From positions 1,151,501 through 1,215,500 of the forward strand of contig JAOTOL010001565.1 in NCBI GenBank assembly GCA_034440575.1: a stretch of 64,000 bases of DNA. Direction: 5' to 3'. The translations under genes and the position numbers were made by a program. Shown piece after piece: positions 10,781 through 23,419 of this stretch (position 1 is the stretch's first letter; each line of letters starts with the position of its first letter). Below the pieces are notes generated by a model. The model was not told the origin of the DNA, made no database searches, and saw only the letters and a program-made list of their open reading frames with translations. This DNA is from Imbricaverruca yamaguchii (lineage: Eukaryota; Arthropoda; Thecostraca; Neoverrucidae).

Positions 10781-13700
10781 TTAATCTACCCCAATCTCCA
10801 GGATGGTGGGGGCCGACTGGTCTCCTCCAGATTACATTTGAGTGGATCATTAATTATTTTATGAAAAACAATACAAAGAACCCCTTTGGAAAAATAGTGG
10901 TCGAAATCCCGGGGCTTTTTCAAGGTGGAAGTAGGTGGGCCCACTCCAAATCCATTTTCCCCATCTAGTGCGGAACCTGGGTACGCCATTGCACCAATTT
11001 TGCGATGGCAATTGTGCTGCATGATGATAAATGCATCGGGAGTAATCGAATGCGATCTTTGTCATAGGGATTTGATAGATCAAGACAACTAGAGGAAACT
11101 GGAGACGAATAGATGTTATTTGGCTGCGTAGTTTTGGGCGAGGGTTTGATTTAGTGCGCTGTTGCAAATGGTCCGAGCGAGATACCTTAACTAGAGGTCC
11201 GAGCGGAACGCGTCTCAGTACGTACTTGCTTAGGAGCTGCTCAAAGTGCGCCGGATGCACTGAGGACAGTGTGCGGAACAGTTAGTAAGGACAGTTAGTA
11301 GGGTGGGCGTTTGGGAAATCATTGACATGGATTACTGGTCATTGACTTAAGTGATCATTTGCAGACAAAATGAGTGGTCGCATCGTCCTAATCATGTAAA
11401 AACATTGTGTTAAAAATCTTATAAATCAAGTTACCTACCTTGATGTCTGTATTTACCAAAAATAGATACAACATAACTTTACCTGAACTAACCTTACCTG
11501 GAAGAAAAATTCAGTTCTAGAAATAGCAATTTTTTAAATAAAAAATGCATGCAGTCAATCACATATAAAATATTTAAATAAAATATGAGCCTGCAGCCAA
11601 TTACCTACATCACAGAAGCTACATGGTAGGATCTGGAAGCTCAGACATGCAAAGCAATCATTGAGAAATGCATAATGGTTGTTCGATAAAGTTACATTTT
11701 ATGCTGCAAGTTTTGAATATTGAGAACAGCAAGTTACTAGAGCCAATGTTACTAGAGCTAAGTTACTAGTTACTACTCCAATGCAGTAATCTGTATGGGA
11801 ACCAAGCATGAAGCAATGTCATGCTTCTGGTTCAGCTCAAATTCCAGTCTGTAATGTACAACACTCAATAAGTTCCTGTTGAATGTTGTGGCATAATCAG
11901 TGACTAGTGTGTCTGGTGTGGCATCTTGTGCATTATGCAGGTATTCTTTGCTGGCCAGTGTGAATGGTGATTGGCATTAAAGATGTGTTATGACAAATCA
12001 TGGACAAAATTATACCAGACATCAATGAACACAGAAGAAAACATGGTTGCAAAGCAGCCAAAATATCCCAACATTGATCTTAATGAAGAGGGTCCAAATG
12101 GTTTATCATGAAGACAAATACTACACCAGTAATATGTGTTGGCATCTGGTTTTTATATGATAGCCAGCAATCTTGTATTGTATCTCTTCTACCACCTATT
12201 CTTTTCAAAATGTATCCCATTTGCATTTGTTACTCCTGAAACATGACAAATTGTGTGATATTGAAATGCTTACTGAACAGTGATTACTGATTGATAAACA
12301 TGATCTATTGGAATTATGATACCTAGGCCAGAGCAATGTACAGTTCTCTATCTGGGCTCACAAAATGTATGGTAAAACTACTAGATCATGGAAGTTGCTA
12401 AAGCTGATTTTAGGTGATTAATGCTGGTTTAATCTGCCAGTGCTTCAACATATAGCTTGTAGGACAATTTTCAGGTTTTTTTGGTATTCAAGCAGCAATA
12501 ACAATCAGCTTGAAGTACCTAGCATAAGCTGTATGCAGCAAGATGCAATAGTTAGGGACCATGCCATTCAATAGTGGACATGTAAGTTGAGTTAATTTAC
12601 TAGCAATGCCAGTGGTTGTCATATTTGTTTTCTTTCAGGCTGTGGGAAGCATCACTGAAATATATTTAGAAATACCTATTTTACTTGAAGTGAGAAAGAT
12701 CCTCATCCAGGTAGCATATCTACTCATGGAGTATACTCTTACATATAATACTGCTCTGTTCCTACTCCTTGCTGTGTGCAAAGCCTTAATCACAACTATT
12801 ACCTTGAACCATAAGCTTTCTGCCATGGTATTCTGTTATATAAGATGGGATGCTAGTGTTATAGGCCAATGATTCAAGGGACTGGCACTCCAATTTGATA
12901 ACTCAGTGTTAACTCATGCCATCTTTCAGGTCAGATCATCACACCCTGTCTCAGGGGCGGTTAGTAACCCCCTCTAAAATCCAAACTAAACATCACACGA
13001 AAACGAAATAGGTGTCCTTGGAAAGCACTCGACGAGTAGGGTTCGGGTCCACCCCCAAAACAACTTTCCCCCAAAAGTGACTGCAACAGGGAGGCTAGAT
13101 TTTCACAACTTCATGACATCCATTATGTTTTTGACTCTGGGGAGTTCATTTTGGGGATATATGAAAAATGTATTTTGAATGCGAAAAGGACAGCGAAATC
13201 GACCAGGGCCATACATTTTTTTGCCCCCCCAAAAAAAAAAACACTTTTCTTCAAAATTTCAAAATTTTGAGTTTTCAAATTTTCTTTAATTTTCCTTTTC
13301 CGATGGGCAGAGCAGACAGAGAAACGTTGTTGGAAATCAACTTGCAGCAATAAAAAGTGCTTACTTTAGCCAGAATCCTCTATTTGAGCTGGAATTTGGC
13401 AAATATGCAAAATTTATATGTAGTCAAAAACGAAAAAAAAGAGAAAAATTTCACTTGTATGTTATGTTGCATCCCAAAACATAAGAAAACACTGAAAGTT
13501 TCATTAAAATATCTATCCATTAAAGCATGGTGATTGGTTGAATTTTTTAGAGGTGACCTTACTTGACCTCGACTATCTCGCTGACCCTAGATGAACTGAC
13601 TTCAAAATTTTGAAACAGCATGCCAAATTGACGTGGGAAAAGGTATGCCAAATTTGGGCGCCCTGCCGTGCGCTGTTCGTCCACTATCCGCGAAAGACCT

Positions 13701-14529
13701 GGGGGGGGGGGAAGCAGGACGGTTGACGACCCCCCCGTGAAGGGAAGGATTAAGATGATGGACATTGTATGCTAAGAAAATGAGAAGTTAAAGATTGATA
13801 ATCTAAACTCCATACCATGCAGCTGGGCACCAAATTTGCAAACCTTGTGTTGGCAAAAAAGAAAGTTAGTGCTTGGCAGTATGTTCAGCAGCATCCATTT
13901 GGTGAATGCCATTGCCATAACCATCAAAGCTGGCATCACAGTCACACCTGTAGTGCTACACTTTTGCCCTGGAATAGTTTCTACATCACCATGGGATATA
14001 CTTCAGGATTATTGTGGGCATCCATACTGCCTTTATTCTTTGGTTTCTTTTTTGCTTGCATACTTGCAGTGCAAAACAAAAGCAACAAGGCAGTTTCAAG
14101 TGTATGTATATGTTCAAAGGATGATGTTAGCCAACAGGTAATAATTAGATATGTAGTAGTTTAGTGCAATTATTATGTTTTAGTGGAGTGGAAAACATCA
14201 GGTAATGATATCCATAGCCCACTATGATTTCGATTCAAATCAACATCACATAGCAAACATGAGGTGATGTTTAAATGTGAAGAAAGGAATTGCCAGCAGG
14301 ATTCTGATGGTATACATGTAAAACATTACTGATCGTGAAACTTCTAATTCAGTTGAATGGTTTTTTGGTCAATCCAGGGAGCCAATGCTGTGTCCTGAGA
14401 GAAACATGGTCATACTTTGTGTTGTTTTCCCACTTCAGTATTGAAGTGTAAGGATTCTGTGGGTGGAGGTGACCACTGTGCAACTCTTCAGCTCTAACGT
14501 GTTTATTAATGCTTCTATTCCTTTCCAGG
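10781..14529. other. AT-rich spacer or 5' intron of the sorting nexin gene
   Basis: This is the most AT-rich part of the window. It has poly-A/T runs near 13220-13260 and a transposon-end-like CAGGGGCGG at about 12953. ORFs of 88-133 codons are hydrophobic or Lys-rich and match nothing I know. If the exon at 14530 is the second exon of its gene, much of this is its first intron. Confidence 0.3.
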
Positions 14530-14709
14530 AAGCACACATTGTACCCCTGTTGGACATTTTAAGCAAACACAATGATGGAAGCTACAACAGATCCTTCAGT
14601 GTCATCATTAGACAAGCAACCACCTAGGGATATCAGTGATGATGATATATTTAAACCTCGTAATCAGCCAACTACTGACTCCATCATCGCCGATATCGGT
14701 ACAGAAAAG
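14530..14709 (+). CDS. Candidate first coding exon of a PX-BAR sorting nexin
   Basis: A strong acceptor (CTATTCCTTTCCAG) ends at 14529. The first ATG lies at 14572 with A at -3. It opens 46 codons that start MMEATTDPSV, run through DISDDDIFKPR, and end GTEK before AAG|GTGGGC, the same donor type as a later exon of the gene. The exon ends in phase 0 and the PX exon at 16136 begins in phase 0. A short acidic leader before the PX domain is expected for SNX5/6-type proteins, some of which start MME. Against this, codons here are AT-rich, unlike every other exon of the gene. Bases 14530-14571 would be 5' UTR. Membership is an inference. Confidence 0.5.
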
Positions 14710-14927
14710 GTGGGCCACGATATCATACAATACAGTACACAGGCCTTCACTTAAGCATATTAAAGAAGCGGAAGAGCAGCTCAAGGGCAAAGAGCAGAAA
14801 CATAGAACCAGACGTACTATTTGACCTCTGGCCCAGCGTTCAACTAAATAAACAAGTTCGGTATTCTGGAAGATGAAAATTAGATCTTGACTCGTGAGTA
14901 GTTGCCCTTGGCTCGTGTGTCGTGAGT
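14710..14927. other. Intron start
   Basis: Donor side of the first sorting-nexin intron; nothing else recognised. Confidence 0.4.
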
Positions 14928-15225
14928 CCAGACTCGTTTGCTGATAGGTCAGAAACAAACTGTATGGTGCACAGTGTATGACTCGCAGACTCGGATGGTA
15001 GGTGCGATTGTCAAATGGAGAACAGGACATTCGGACCGTTAGGTCAGAGGCAGACAATGCTGTGAGTGCATAATTCACAGACTGGAATGGCAGGTGCGAG
15101 TGTGAGTTGGAGAACGGGACATTCGGCTCGTTGGGTCAGGGACAGACTGTATACTTTGCAGTACACAATTCGCTGCTGGGGTGGTAGGTACGAGTGTCAA
15201 CTGAAGAACAGGACATTCGGGTGGT
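14928..15225. repeat. Tandem repeat, ~93 bp unit, about 3 copies
   Basis: GGACATTCGG recurs at 15025, 15117 and 15211, each preceded by GAGAACAGG or a variant and followed by GTT(A/G)GGTCAG in the first two. The spacing of 92-94 bp shows a diverged tandem array in the intron. Confidence 0.75.
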
Positions 15226-15424
15226 GACCACCGACAAACAAGACCCAATTTTGAGCACTGTCAATTTTTGATGCTCGCGTAGGGTTTGTTCTCAGGAGGA
15301 TGCTGAAATTATTTAGTGGAGGGTTCCAAACAGACGAGCTGTGCGATTGTTGGATATCATTAGATGTTGACGCAGTGTTGCACAGTGACGTAGTAGAGCA
15401 GATGCAGTTGTTAAAGGACAGAAT

Positions 15425-16135
15425 AGTGCTGTGGTGTTAGCTGTTGCTAGACGGACCAGTGACGCCGTGCCGACTATTATCAGACGGACCTGTGATGACA
15501 TGTCGACTGTTACCAGACAGATCTGTGATGTCATGTTGACTGTTATCAGACTGATCTGTGATATCGACTGTTACCAGACATCTGTGATGCCATGTCGACT
15601 GTTATCAGACGGACCTGTGATGTCATGTTGACTGTTATCAGACTGACCTGTGATGACATATTGGCTGTTACCAGATGGATCTGAGATGTCATGTTTTAAC
15701 TGTTATCAGACGGATCTGTGATGTCGACTGCTACCGGACGGACCTGTGGTGCCATGTCGACTGTTATCAGACATACCTGTGATGTCGACTGTTACCAGAT
15801 AGACCTGTGTCGCCATGTCGACTGTAACCAGACGAACCTGTGACACCATAGAGACTGTTACCAGACGAACTTGTGACATCATGTCAACTGTTACACTAGA
15901 CTAACCAGCGACTCAATCTTGGTTGGTGCTAGACGGACCAGTGATGATAGTGTTGGATGTTACAAGATGGAACGCTGACGGAAGTCTTTGCTGTTACGAG
16001 ATGGACCACTGGCAGTAGTGATGGCTGTTACGAGATGGACCAGTGCTGGTGGTGATTGCTGTTACAAGATGGACCACTGGCCGTGGTGTTGGTTCTTACC
16101 AGATGGACCAGTGACTTAGTGTCGACTGTTACCAG
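15425..16135. repeat. Degenerate minisatellite ending at a splice acceptor
   Basis: Units of about 24-33 bp carry the core CTGTTACCAGACGGACCTGT with many substitutions. The last unit reads CTGTTACCAG|ACGGAC, and its CAG is the acceptor of the PX exon at 16136. The array therefore contains many acceptor-like copies directly upstream of a real exon. Confidence 0.8.
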
Positions 16136-16303
16136 ACGGACGAGTGCAAGGCGGAGGATGACGAGGCGGAAGAGGAGGCCGACACGTCTGACGCCTCCAG
16201 TCCAGAGCCACAGGCGCCACTCCAACCGCGCTTCACAGTCCGCTTCACAGATTATGTGACCAAGAACGGCGACACCGTCAGCTACGGCATCCAGGTCACT
16301 AAG
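16136..16303 (+). CDS. PX-BAR sorting nexin, exon with start of PX domain
   Basis: Fifty-six codons, phase 0 in and out, with donor AAG|GTACGT. The exon begins with a strongly acidic stretch (DDEAEEEADTSDASSPEPQ). The first beta strands of a PX domain follow: RFTVRFTDYVTKNGDTVSYG and then IQVTK. PX domains bind phosphoinositides or, in the SNX5/6 group, partly serve in cargo recognition on endosomes. The acceptor lies inside a minisatellite, so the exon start is chosen from phase and reading frame rather than from a good pyrimidine tract. Codons are GC-ending, as in the following exons. Confidence 0.65.
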
Positions 16304-17609
16304 GTACGTTCGCTGGCTGGCTGGTGTACTGACGTCTCGGTCACCAGGTCACCAAGAACGACCGCCAGGTCATCAAGGATACTTTGGCAGCTGACGAGAA
16401 ACAGCACCCTGGTCTCTGAGAAACAAAAGGGTGATTAACGGCAACTCATGATGAACTGCTCACCTGGTTTCCAAAATTGGTGGCCGGGTCACCAAAATAA
16501 TAGCACTGTGTTGAGGACAACAACCAATAGTCTTCAGTGATCCTCATCTCGGTGCAGAGAGCACTGGGCTGTTAAGGTCGGCGACCATACTACGCAGGTC
16601 AGGCCACCAATAATACAATGAGGTCAACTATGGTGACTAGGTGACCAAAATGTCATGGGTGGTGAATGGGTTGCCAGGTCACTACGCCAGCATTGCCTCC
16701 TTTCGCTGTCGCACCTGAGGGTCGGTGTGGCAGAGTACTAGCAATGAACCAAGTGATGTGAAACTTCGTATAGGCTCGTGGAAGTCGTCACTGTGAACAC
16801 AATGGAACTGCGAAGTGTATTCTCTCGGTTGTGCACCGGCGACACATTGGCGACTCGTTGCCCAGTTTCAGGGGATGCAGGGCGAATTTGTGCACGCCGT
16901 GTTGCCCAACGGCCGTGTGTCGTGTAACTGTTGCTGGTCGATCGCCGCACGCTGATCATATTGGGATTTGAGGACTGCGGGGTTTTTCTCTACAATTGTA
17001 TAATAGCATGCAGCTGCCTCTCCACCAGTTGTTCAAAATGGTAAGCCAGAATACTCCTACACGGAACGCTTTCTTTTTAAGAAAATATGTATTCGTAAAA
17101 AACCGTTTTCTTCACTATCTACTTCATGACATTGCACGCAACATGGCGACACACAATATATTATAGACACGAGACAGTGTTGTAGGAGCAAAATAGTCAA
17201 TAATGTCGCTGCGCCCTCAAGCCCTAAACATCAATTAATCATTAATATGTCGAGGGAAGTGTGGCAACGCAAAAGTAAGTGCGTCAGGAAGTACACCCGT
17301 CCATGTTAATAATCCTACTGAGTATCTTATGTACTGCCAATGTATCTTAGGCTTCCATGTAAAAGTAGTTGTGAACCGTGATAATACCATGCAAGTTTGG
17401 ACTGATGCCCGTTATGTAAGCCGCCTCGGACGGGATTTGACCCAATCCCTGGCCAAAGGCCAGCACGTTTTCCTGTAGCATCCCGGACTTTAACCAATGC
17501 CACACCGTGTATGATACGCGTTGTTTTGGAACACCAGCACCCGTGCCCGGTCGACGATGTTTCGGGAAACCGTCACCCGATGGGTCGGAACACCGCCACT
17601 GCTTGCGGT
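16304..17609. other. Intron sequence, no feature
   Basis: A few GTCACCA-rich words from 16330 to 16680 suggest old tandem repeats. Otherwise nothing recognised. Confidence 0.4.
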
Positions 17610-18190
17610 GGGCCGTGTTTCAGGACACTGTTACTGTATACGGTATGCCGTGTTTCGGGACACCGTCACCGTGTACAGTAGGCCGTGCTTCGGGACACCA
17701 TCACCGTGTACAGTAGGCCGTGTTTCGGGACACCATCACCGTGTACGGTAGGCCGTGTTTCGGGACACCATCACCGTGTACAGTAGGCCGTGCTTCGGGA
17801 CACCATCACCGTGTACGGTAGGCCGTGTTTCGGGACACCATCACCGTGTACAGTAGGCCGTGTTTCGGGACACCATCACCGTGTACGGTAGGCCGTGTTT
17901 CGGGACACCATCACCGTGTACAGTAGGCCGTGTTTCGGGACACCGTCACCGTGTACAGTAGGCCGTGTTTCGGGACACCATCACCGTGTACGGTAGGCCG
18001 TGTTTCGGGACACCATCACCGTGTACAGTAGGCCGTGTTTCGGGACACCATCACCGTGTACGGTAGGCCGTGTTTCGGGACACCATCACCGTGTACAGTA
18101 GGCCGTGTTTCGGGACACAGTCGCCGTGTACAGTAGGCCGTGTTTCGGGACAATCGTCGCGTACGATAGACTGTGTTTCGGGACGCAGTC
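17610..18190. repeat. Minisatellite, 35 bp unit, ~16 copies
   Basis: The core is CCGTGTTTCGGGACACCATC plus ACCGTGTACRGTAGG. Spacing is exactly 35 bp (for example 17955 and 17990). The R position alternates A and G through much of the array (17740-18100), giving a partial 70 bp dimer pattern. ORFs on both strands are translations of it. Confidence 0.95.
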
Positions 18191-19845
18191 GCCGTGTACG
18201 GCAGGAATGCTGTGCAGGCTGTATGCCGTGCTGCTGCGGCCGCTGTGATATTCGGCACGACCGTCCCCGCCGACCGCCGAGGTTTGGATCGGCACGGGCG
18301 TAGGCACAGGGGCGGGGGTAGGTCGGCTGTGTCCAACTTCCATGACCGCTGTCCATTGGCACTGGGCTCTAGTCTTGGATTACGATTGGTTCCAGATTAC
18401 AAATAAGTGCTGTCTGAATCATAGCTTGCCTGTTGCGATTGCCGAGCTGCCCCGCCGCCCAGCAAGCGTTTCCCAAGCTGGGGCCTTTGTCACTGCCGCA
18501 CACCCGACTTTACAACCGTTCGTACGCCACTGCGAGTCGAATTACCGCGGCGAGTTGTGGTGTGTTGTGGTTCAGGTGACAGCCGTGTACGTCAGCGGCC
18601 TCCCACAACTGGTGGTGTAGCCAGGGCAGGCGTGTGCTGCAGATTAGGTGTCCAGTGAAGGTGGTTATTGGGAATGACATCCGTTGGTGGTCGCTACGGT
18701 GACATTAACTGGCCGAACAGTTGAATGACGGGGGTCTAGCGAGGTTTCGTCGTCTTTTTTTTTGCGCTCTATCCGTTGTGTGGTCGATGCGTGCGTGCAG
18801 CGTGCATTGATTACCATGTTTGTATGCCCGATGTTATGTACCAACTGGTTGGTATCCGCACTGTGGCAGCACCTGTTGTAACAAGTGCTACTGGTGTGCT
18901 GGGTTACCGGAACTTTGCTGGTACTGAAGCTTCGGATACTGTACCAACAAAAGTTGATAGCTTCGGGCCGCTGGGTGTGAGGGACGTAACTTCCGAGTTC
19001 TCAAGTTCTGAGCATGATTATTTTGATTTCTGTTCGTCATCGGAAGGTAATTTACGTCCTGAACTTTGATAACCCCGTTAGCGAAGCCACACAAAACAAC
19101 TCGGACGTGTTTGTGGCACATTCTATACTTTATTCAACAGTTACGATACATGCTACGTTCTTCAACAGTTACAATAAAACATACTTCTACTCAAATGAAA
19201 GCCAGTAGAGAACAACTGTCTTTTGGTTGTTATCAGACGGTTGTTTTAGTTTAATTAAGTTCTGGTACTCACGTGGTTTGTGAAACATGAGTCTGGACCA
19301 GTCTGCTATCCACATGGAAAATGAACTTATTGAAGCTGAACACTGTTAAATCACAGCTGGCAGCACACCAGCGTGGGTCCCCATTCAACAATCAAGGGGA
19401 GATTGAGAAGCTGATTACATGGTGGTTTAAGGTCGGGGTCAGGGAGAGCAAGCATATTATGTTCTGGAAGTAAAAATCCTGGCAACGGCTGTTTTGCGGC
19501 CGTGGCACCGATCACGGTCGGGACGAACACTGCAGGTGGAACACGGAACGCTACCGTTGGCCACGCGTGTGCACTGTTTTGTTGCCTGGGTGCAGTGTGA
19601 CTTGGTTGTGTTTGATACACCCTGAGGCTCTAATAATCAATCATATACTGCATTGTCGCCGTCGCCCGTGGCCACGTCCCATGCCGTCGGTCACTGACGT
19701 CGGTGCCGGTTACTGACGTCGGTGCCGTCGATCCCATGCCGTCGGTCACTGACGGCGCGGGGCTGTGGGCACCGTACCAGTACTCGGGTGATGCCCGCCT
19801 GCCGCACCGATACGCGGCCCCGCTGACGTGTGGCCGTCCTCTCAG
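18191..19845. other. Intron sequence, nothing recognised
   Basis: Mixed composition. Short GACGTCGGTGCCG repeats lie at 19685-19760, just before the exon. No coding stretch is supported. Confidence 0.4.
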
Positions 19846-20078
19846 ACGTCGGCGCCGCACACGTGCACCTTCATCGAGCGTCAGTACGGCGACCTGGAGT
19901 ACCTGGACCAGTGTCTGTCGGGCGGCGGCCGGAGCGTGGGCGTGATCACGCCGCCGCTGCCGCCGCCGCCGGCCGCCGACCCGCAGCAGGCCGAGCTGCG
20001 CTCGCGCCGCCAGCTGGGCGCCGACTCGGCCGTCCTGCTGGGCGACGACTGGCAGCGCGACTGTCGCCTCATGGAGAG
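19846..20078 (+). CDS. PX-BAR sorting nexin, exon with PX core
   Basis: Seventy-seven codons plus two bases, with acceptor CCTCTCAG and donor AG|GTACGC. The exon carries the PX signature: TFIERQYGDLEYLDQCL, the beta-3/helix part where the basic Arg and aromatic residues sit, then GVITPPLPPPPA, the Pro-rich PPK-type loop. Next comes a helix-rich stretch ending GDDWQRDCRLMER. In SNX5/6 the equivalent loop is longer, with a helical insert; here it is about 15-20 residues shorter. Hydrophobic IxPPLPPxP replaces IIPPAPPxPDF. Phase 0 in and phase 2 out fit both neighbouring exons. Confidence 0.75.
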
Positions 20079-22125
20079 GTACGCCAGCTGACGGCCGGCC
20101 GGGGCTGGGCTCGGCAGCGCTATGGGCATCCGTCGCTGGAAACTAATCGTTTTATCAAGTACACCTTCAGATGCTTACCTGTGGTTATTTTGATTACAAA
20201 TAAAGCATTAGGAATTGCTCCGCTCTGTCCTCCGTGGATTCTTATAGTTACATTACATGTTTATTCGTTGTGTCCTGTATTCATAGGCCCATATACGTGG
20301 TGTTCAATACTAAGCGTTTTTTTGCTATTCGGTTCATCCCCCATGGACATGAGTAATATTATATGGAGGTGAAGAAGGATGCAGGATGTATTCTTTGCAG
20401 AGAGCGTGATATTTCTGTGATGGGGAGAGGATGTGGGATGCATCGACCTCTGGGGATAACGATGCGCTCCTCTAAACCACCGGCCTCTGAGGATAAGTTG
20501 ACAGGTCCGTATATGTGCGTTGAAGGAAGACAATATGACGTTCCTGTTTCACCAAGACTGCTTATATATCTGTTAGCGAACAAATATCCCCACAAATCCC
20601 CTAGTTCAAGCGCTTCCTAATCAAAATGAAGCGCCTTTTCGACTTTAATTCCTCTATAGTCATAAGTACCGACACCATGGACTCAAATTTGGATCGGAAT
20701 GACATCAAAAGCATTTTAAATAACACTTATTCAATGGCAAATTTCTACATCCTACTGTGCTTGTTTTGACATCTCACACCTAACGAAAAACCATTATTTT
20801 AGCCCTGGTGTGTCCTCTCACGGCACGTCCTGGTCGCTCCCTTTTACCAGGTGAAAGGTGGCACCCGGCTGGTTCAGCGGGGTCCGCGCGTTGTTTACAC
20901 ATACAGGGTGGCCCATGCTGGCGCCCCCGCCGAAGCCGACGCCGACACAGGGCCGTCGAGCGCGATCCATGCCGACTATTGTGACGTCATTGATGGGGTC
21001 CATTACTGGTGACGCGCACCCGATGGACGGTGACTGCGCCTGATGGTGGCGGCACCAGCTCTGGATCATCGGCGGCTGGTACCATTGTAGCCCAACCCCC
21101 TCACCCATTAAATCGCGCCGACTTCTGTCCCGTGTTGTGGAGTCACGGAAAGCGAGCGGTATCCGCGTTGGCTTTTGCAATGTATTACGCCAGTGAGAAC
21201 GGCACGCTTCACTTTAATTTGTAGAGTATTTGGTGTGGGTCTGATTTGTACTTTCAGCATTTAGAAAATGCCTTTTAGCTTGGTTGGTATGGGCAAGGTT
21301 TCCATAAGGTCACCCCATCTTGGCGACATCGGCTCGAGCCGCGAGAAACGCTGGCATACGCTGGCGTCGTCGGCTGCCAACTGACTGAAAGATATCAAAC
21401 TTAGTTAAGTAGGTTGTGCGCGGGCACGTGGTAGGTGTAGAGGTCATCTGCATGCGTCAATATCACTCAAATCGTCGTCTTTGCGATGGTTTTGCTCCGG
21501 ACCGCACAGGTCGAGTCTGACGTGTTCCAAGGCAGTCTAGAGCTGCCGACTAGAGACGCGGTCGGTCGGGGTGTCACACGTGAATTACGTGAGTGCATGG
21601 GGGCTCGAGCTACTCAACGAACGGCTTTGTGAGGCGATGCGATTCAAACACAATTTGATGCTATGAACAAGCTTCACCTTCACGGATTTAGTTGTAAATG
21701 TTATTTGCTTGACCATCGACCGTAAAATTGTGTGTGTGCAATTTGGTTTGACACTCATAAGAGACCGCAATAGTTCGGGCCTGATGTATTTAGACCGCAC
21801 CATTTCGGCACATTCCCAGCACCACATGCACCCTCTCAGCTTTTTCCAGCGAAGGCGCGCCAGCATTTTATGCCACCTCATCCAACACAACTTGAGGGGG
21901 GCACAAATTGCTTGGTGTCATGTATGAATTAGTCGGGGAAGTCCAATGGAAGCCGCTTCAAAGTGAGGAGTTGTCATGGTGAGTCTTGGTGAGGCAGCCC
22001 AATAATGCTGCATTAGTGGTAGGAAAGTAACGGCGTTTCGGCACAAAGCGTCAGGAGTGCCGATGGCATTATCACTCCTGGTGTCGAAACGTCGAACTTT
22101 TGTTTTGTTTGCCACAAATGCAGCA
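20079..22125. other. Intron sequence, nothing recognised
   Basis: No repeat array or coding exon seen. GC-rich ORFs near 20820-21180 on the minus strand do not resemble a known protein. Confidence 0.4.
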
Positions 22126-22228
22126 TTTTTGGACTGGTGGTCATTGGTTTTACAACACGTCGACCGTTGAGTCATGTAGCGTCGCCAATATCTCACGCCG
22201 ATTGGTTGCGGGCGAAGAGTGGCGACAG
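22126..22228 (-). mobile_element. SINE fragment, tail only
   Basis: Reverse strand. It carries the same body as the elements at 22440 and 50643, including GGCGACGCTACATGACTCAA (here 22164-22183) and an adjoining GTGAGATATTGGC. The tRNA-like head is missing or decayed. It sits ~210 bp from a fuller copy in the same orientation. Confidence 0.65.
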
Positions 22229-22439
22229 AAGTTTTAGTGCTCACTGAAACTACTCTCTTGAAATAAAGCAGGCTATGTCTATGGTGTATTAAGTGTTGTA
22301 CTATGGCGAGAATCCAGTGGCTGATCATTGCCAATTTGGTCCATATCAAAGACCACCACCATGTCGGACAAAATGGTGAGCTGTTCTCGCTTTAGCATAC
22401 TTACCTATAAACACTTATATTTTATAAATTTCTTAGAAT

Positions 22440-22612
22440 TTTTTGGTTGGTTGGTTATTGGTTTTACGACACATCGACCATTGAGTCATGTAGCGTCGCC
22501 AATCTCTCACCCCGATTGGTCACGGGCGAAGAGTAGCGACAGGTGAGACTCGAACCCACAACCTTTTGATTGCGACACGAGCAACTTACCTGTAGACCAC
22601 TCATCCCCTCTT
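22440..22612 (-). mobile_element. tRNA-derived SINE
   Basis: Read on the minus strand, the head has a pol III A-box-like TGGTCTACAGG near 22590. A perfect B box GGTTCGAGTCT lies at 22546-22556. The body follows (GACCAATCGGGGTGAGAGAT, GGCGACGCTACATGACTCAA), with a GTCGTAAAACCAATAACCAA tail. It lies in a sorting-nexin intron, opposite to the gene. A nearly identical copy is at 50643-50815 on the plus strand. Confidence 0.75.
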
Positions 22613-22929
22613 AAAATATCTTGGAAATCGCCACGATTGTGGGATGTTTTTCGTATTCAAATGTCATGTATCCGTATTGGAACACACCCTTGTGTCCAAA
22701 TATGGTGACCATCCTGGACGGATGGTCCGCACCTCAGTCACGGTGTGTGAGCACATCGGTTGCGTCGGCGGCCAGCTATGGTCCGGCGGTGCCCTGATCG
22801 AGCACATGTCTGTGTCTGTGGGGATGTGTTGAACATGCTGCAGCACCTGGTGCCATACTAAAGCTTGCCGGCTGGGAGTCTGCCCTTGTCCGCCTGGACA
22901 GTCACGTGCTCCCGGATGATTGGCTGTGA

Positions 22930-23250
22930 ACAGACGCTGTGGCCAAATCCTGCGCCGTCGGGCACCATCGGAGACCGAGTGCCTGGTAGGGGAGGCAGAG
23001 GCACACCAGTGGCGATGTGACTCAGTTCCTGACAGACGATGCGACCGAATCCTGCATCGTCGGGTACAGGCACCCTGGTAGGCAGATGCCGAGACTCCCC
23101 ACACACCGGAAGCGATGTGCCCCAGTATTCCTTGACAGACGATGTGACCGAATCCTGCATTGTCGGGTACAGACGCCCTGGTAGGTGTAGCGGCGGGACT
23201 CCCCGGGCACCGGTAGAGATGTGACACCATATTTCTTGGCAGACGCTGTG
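22930..23250. repeat. Tandem repeat, ~103 bp unit, 3 copies
   Basis: CAGACG(C/A)TGTG or a variant begins a unit at 22931, 23033, 23136 and 23240, each followed by (A/G)AATCCTGC and CGGG. The spacing is 102-104 bp. It lies 170 bp before the next sorting-nexin exon. Confidence 0.85.
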
Positions 23251-23419
23251 CTGGCTCCGTGACGTAGCCCAGCGATCTTCTCTCTTTGACCTGGCCAGTG
23301 ACCTCGTCTGTCTGACAGGTCCGATAGCCTGGTCCGGTGGCCAGCCGTGACCTGGCCGTTCAAGTGATCCGGGTGGCCCGACTCAGTGGCCGATGACCTG
23401 ACCCCGGCTCTCCCGTCAG

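Noticed and set aside
17610..18190. CRISPR array
   Set aside because: Units are directly contiguous 35-bp repeats without unique spacers, in a eukaryotic genome.
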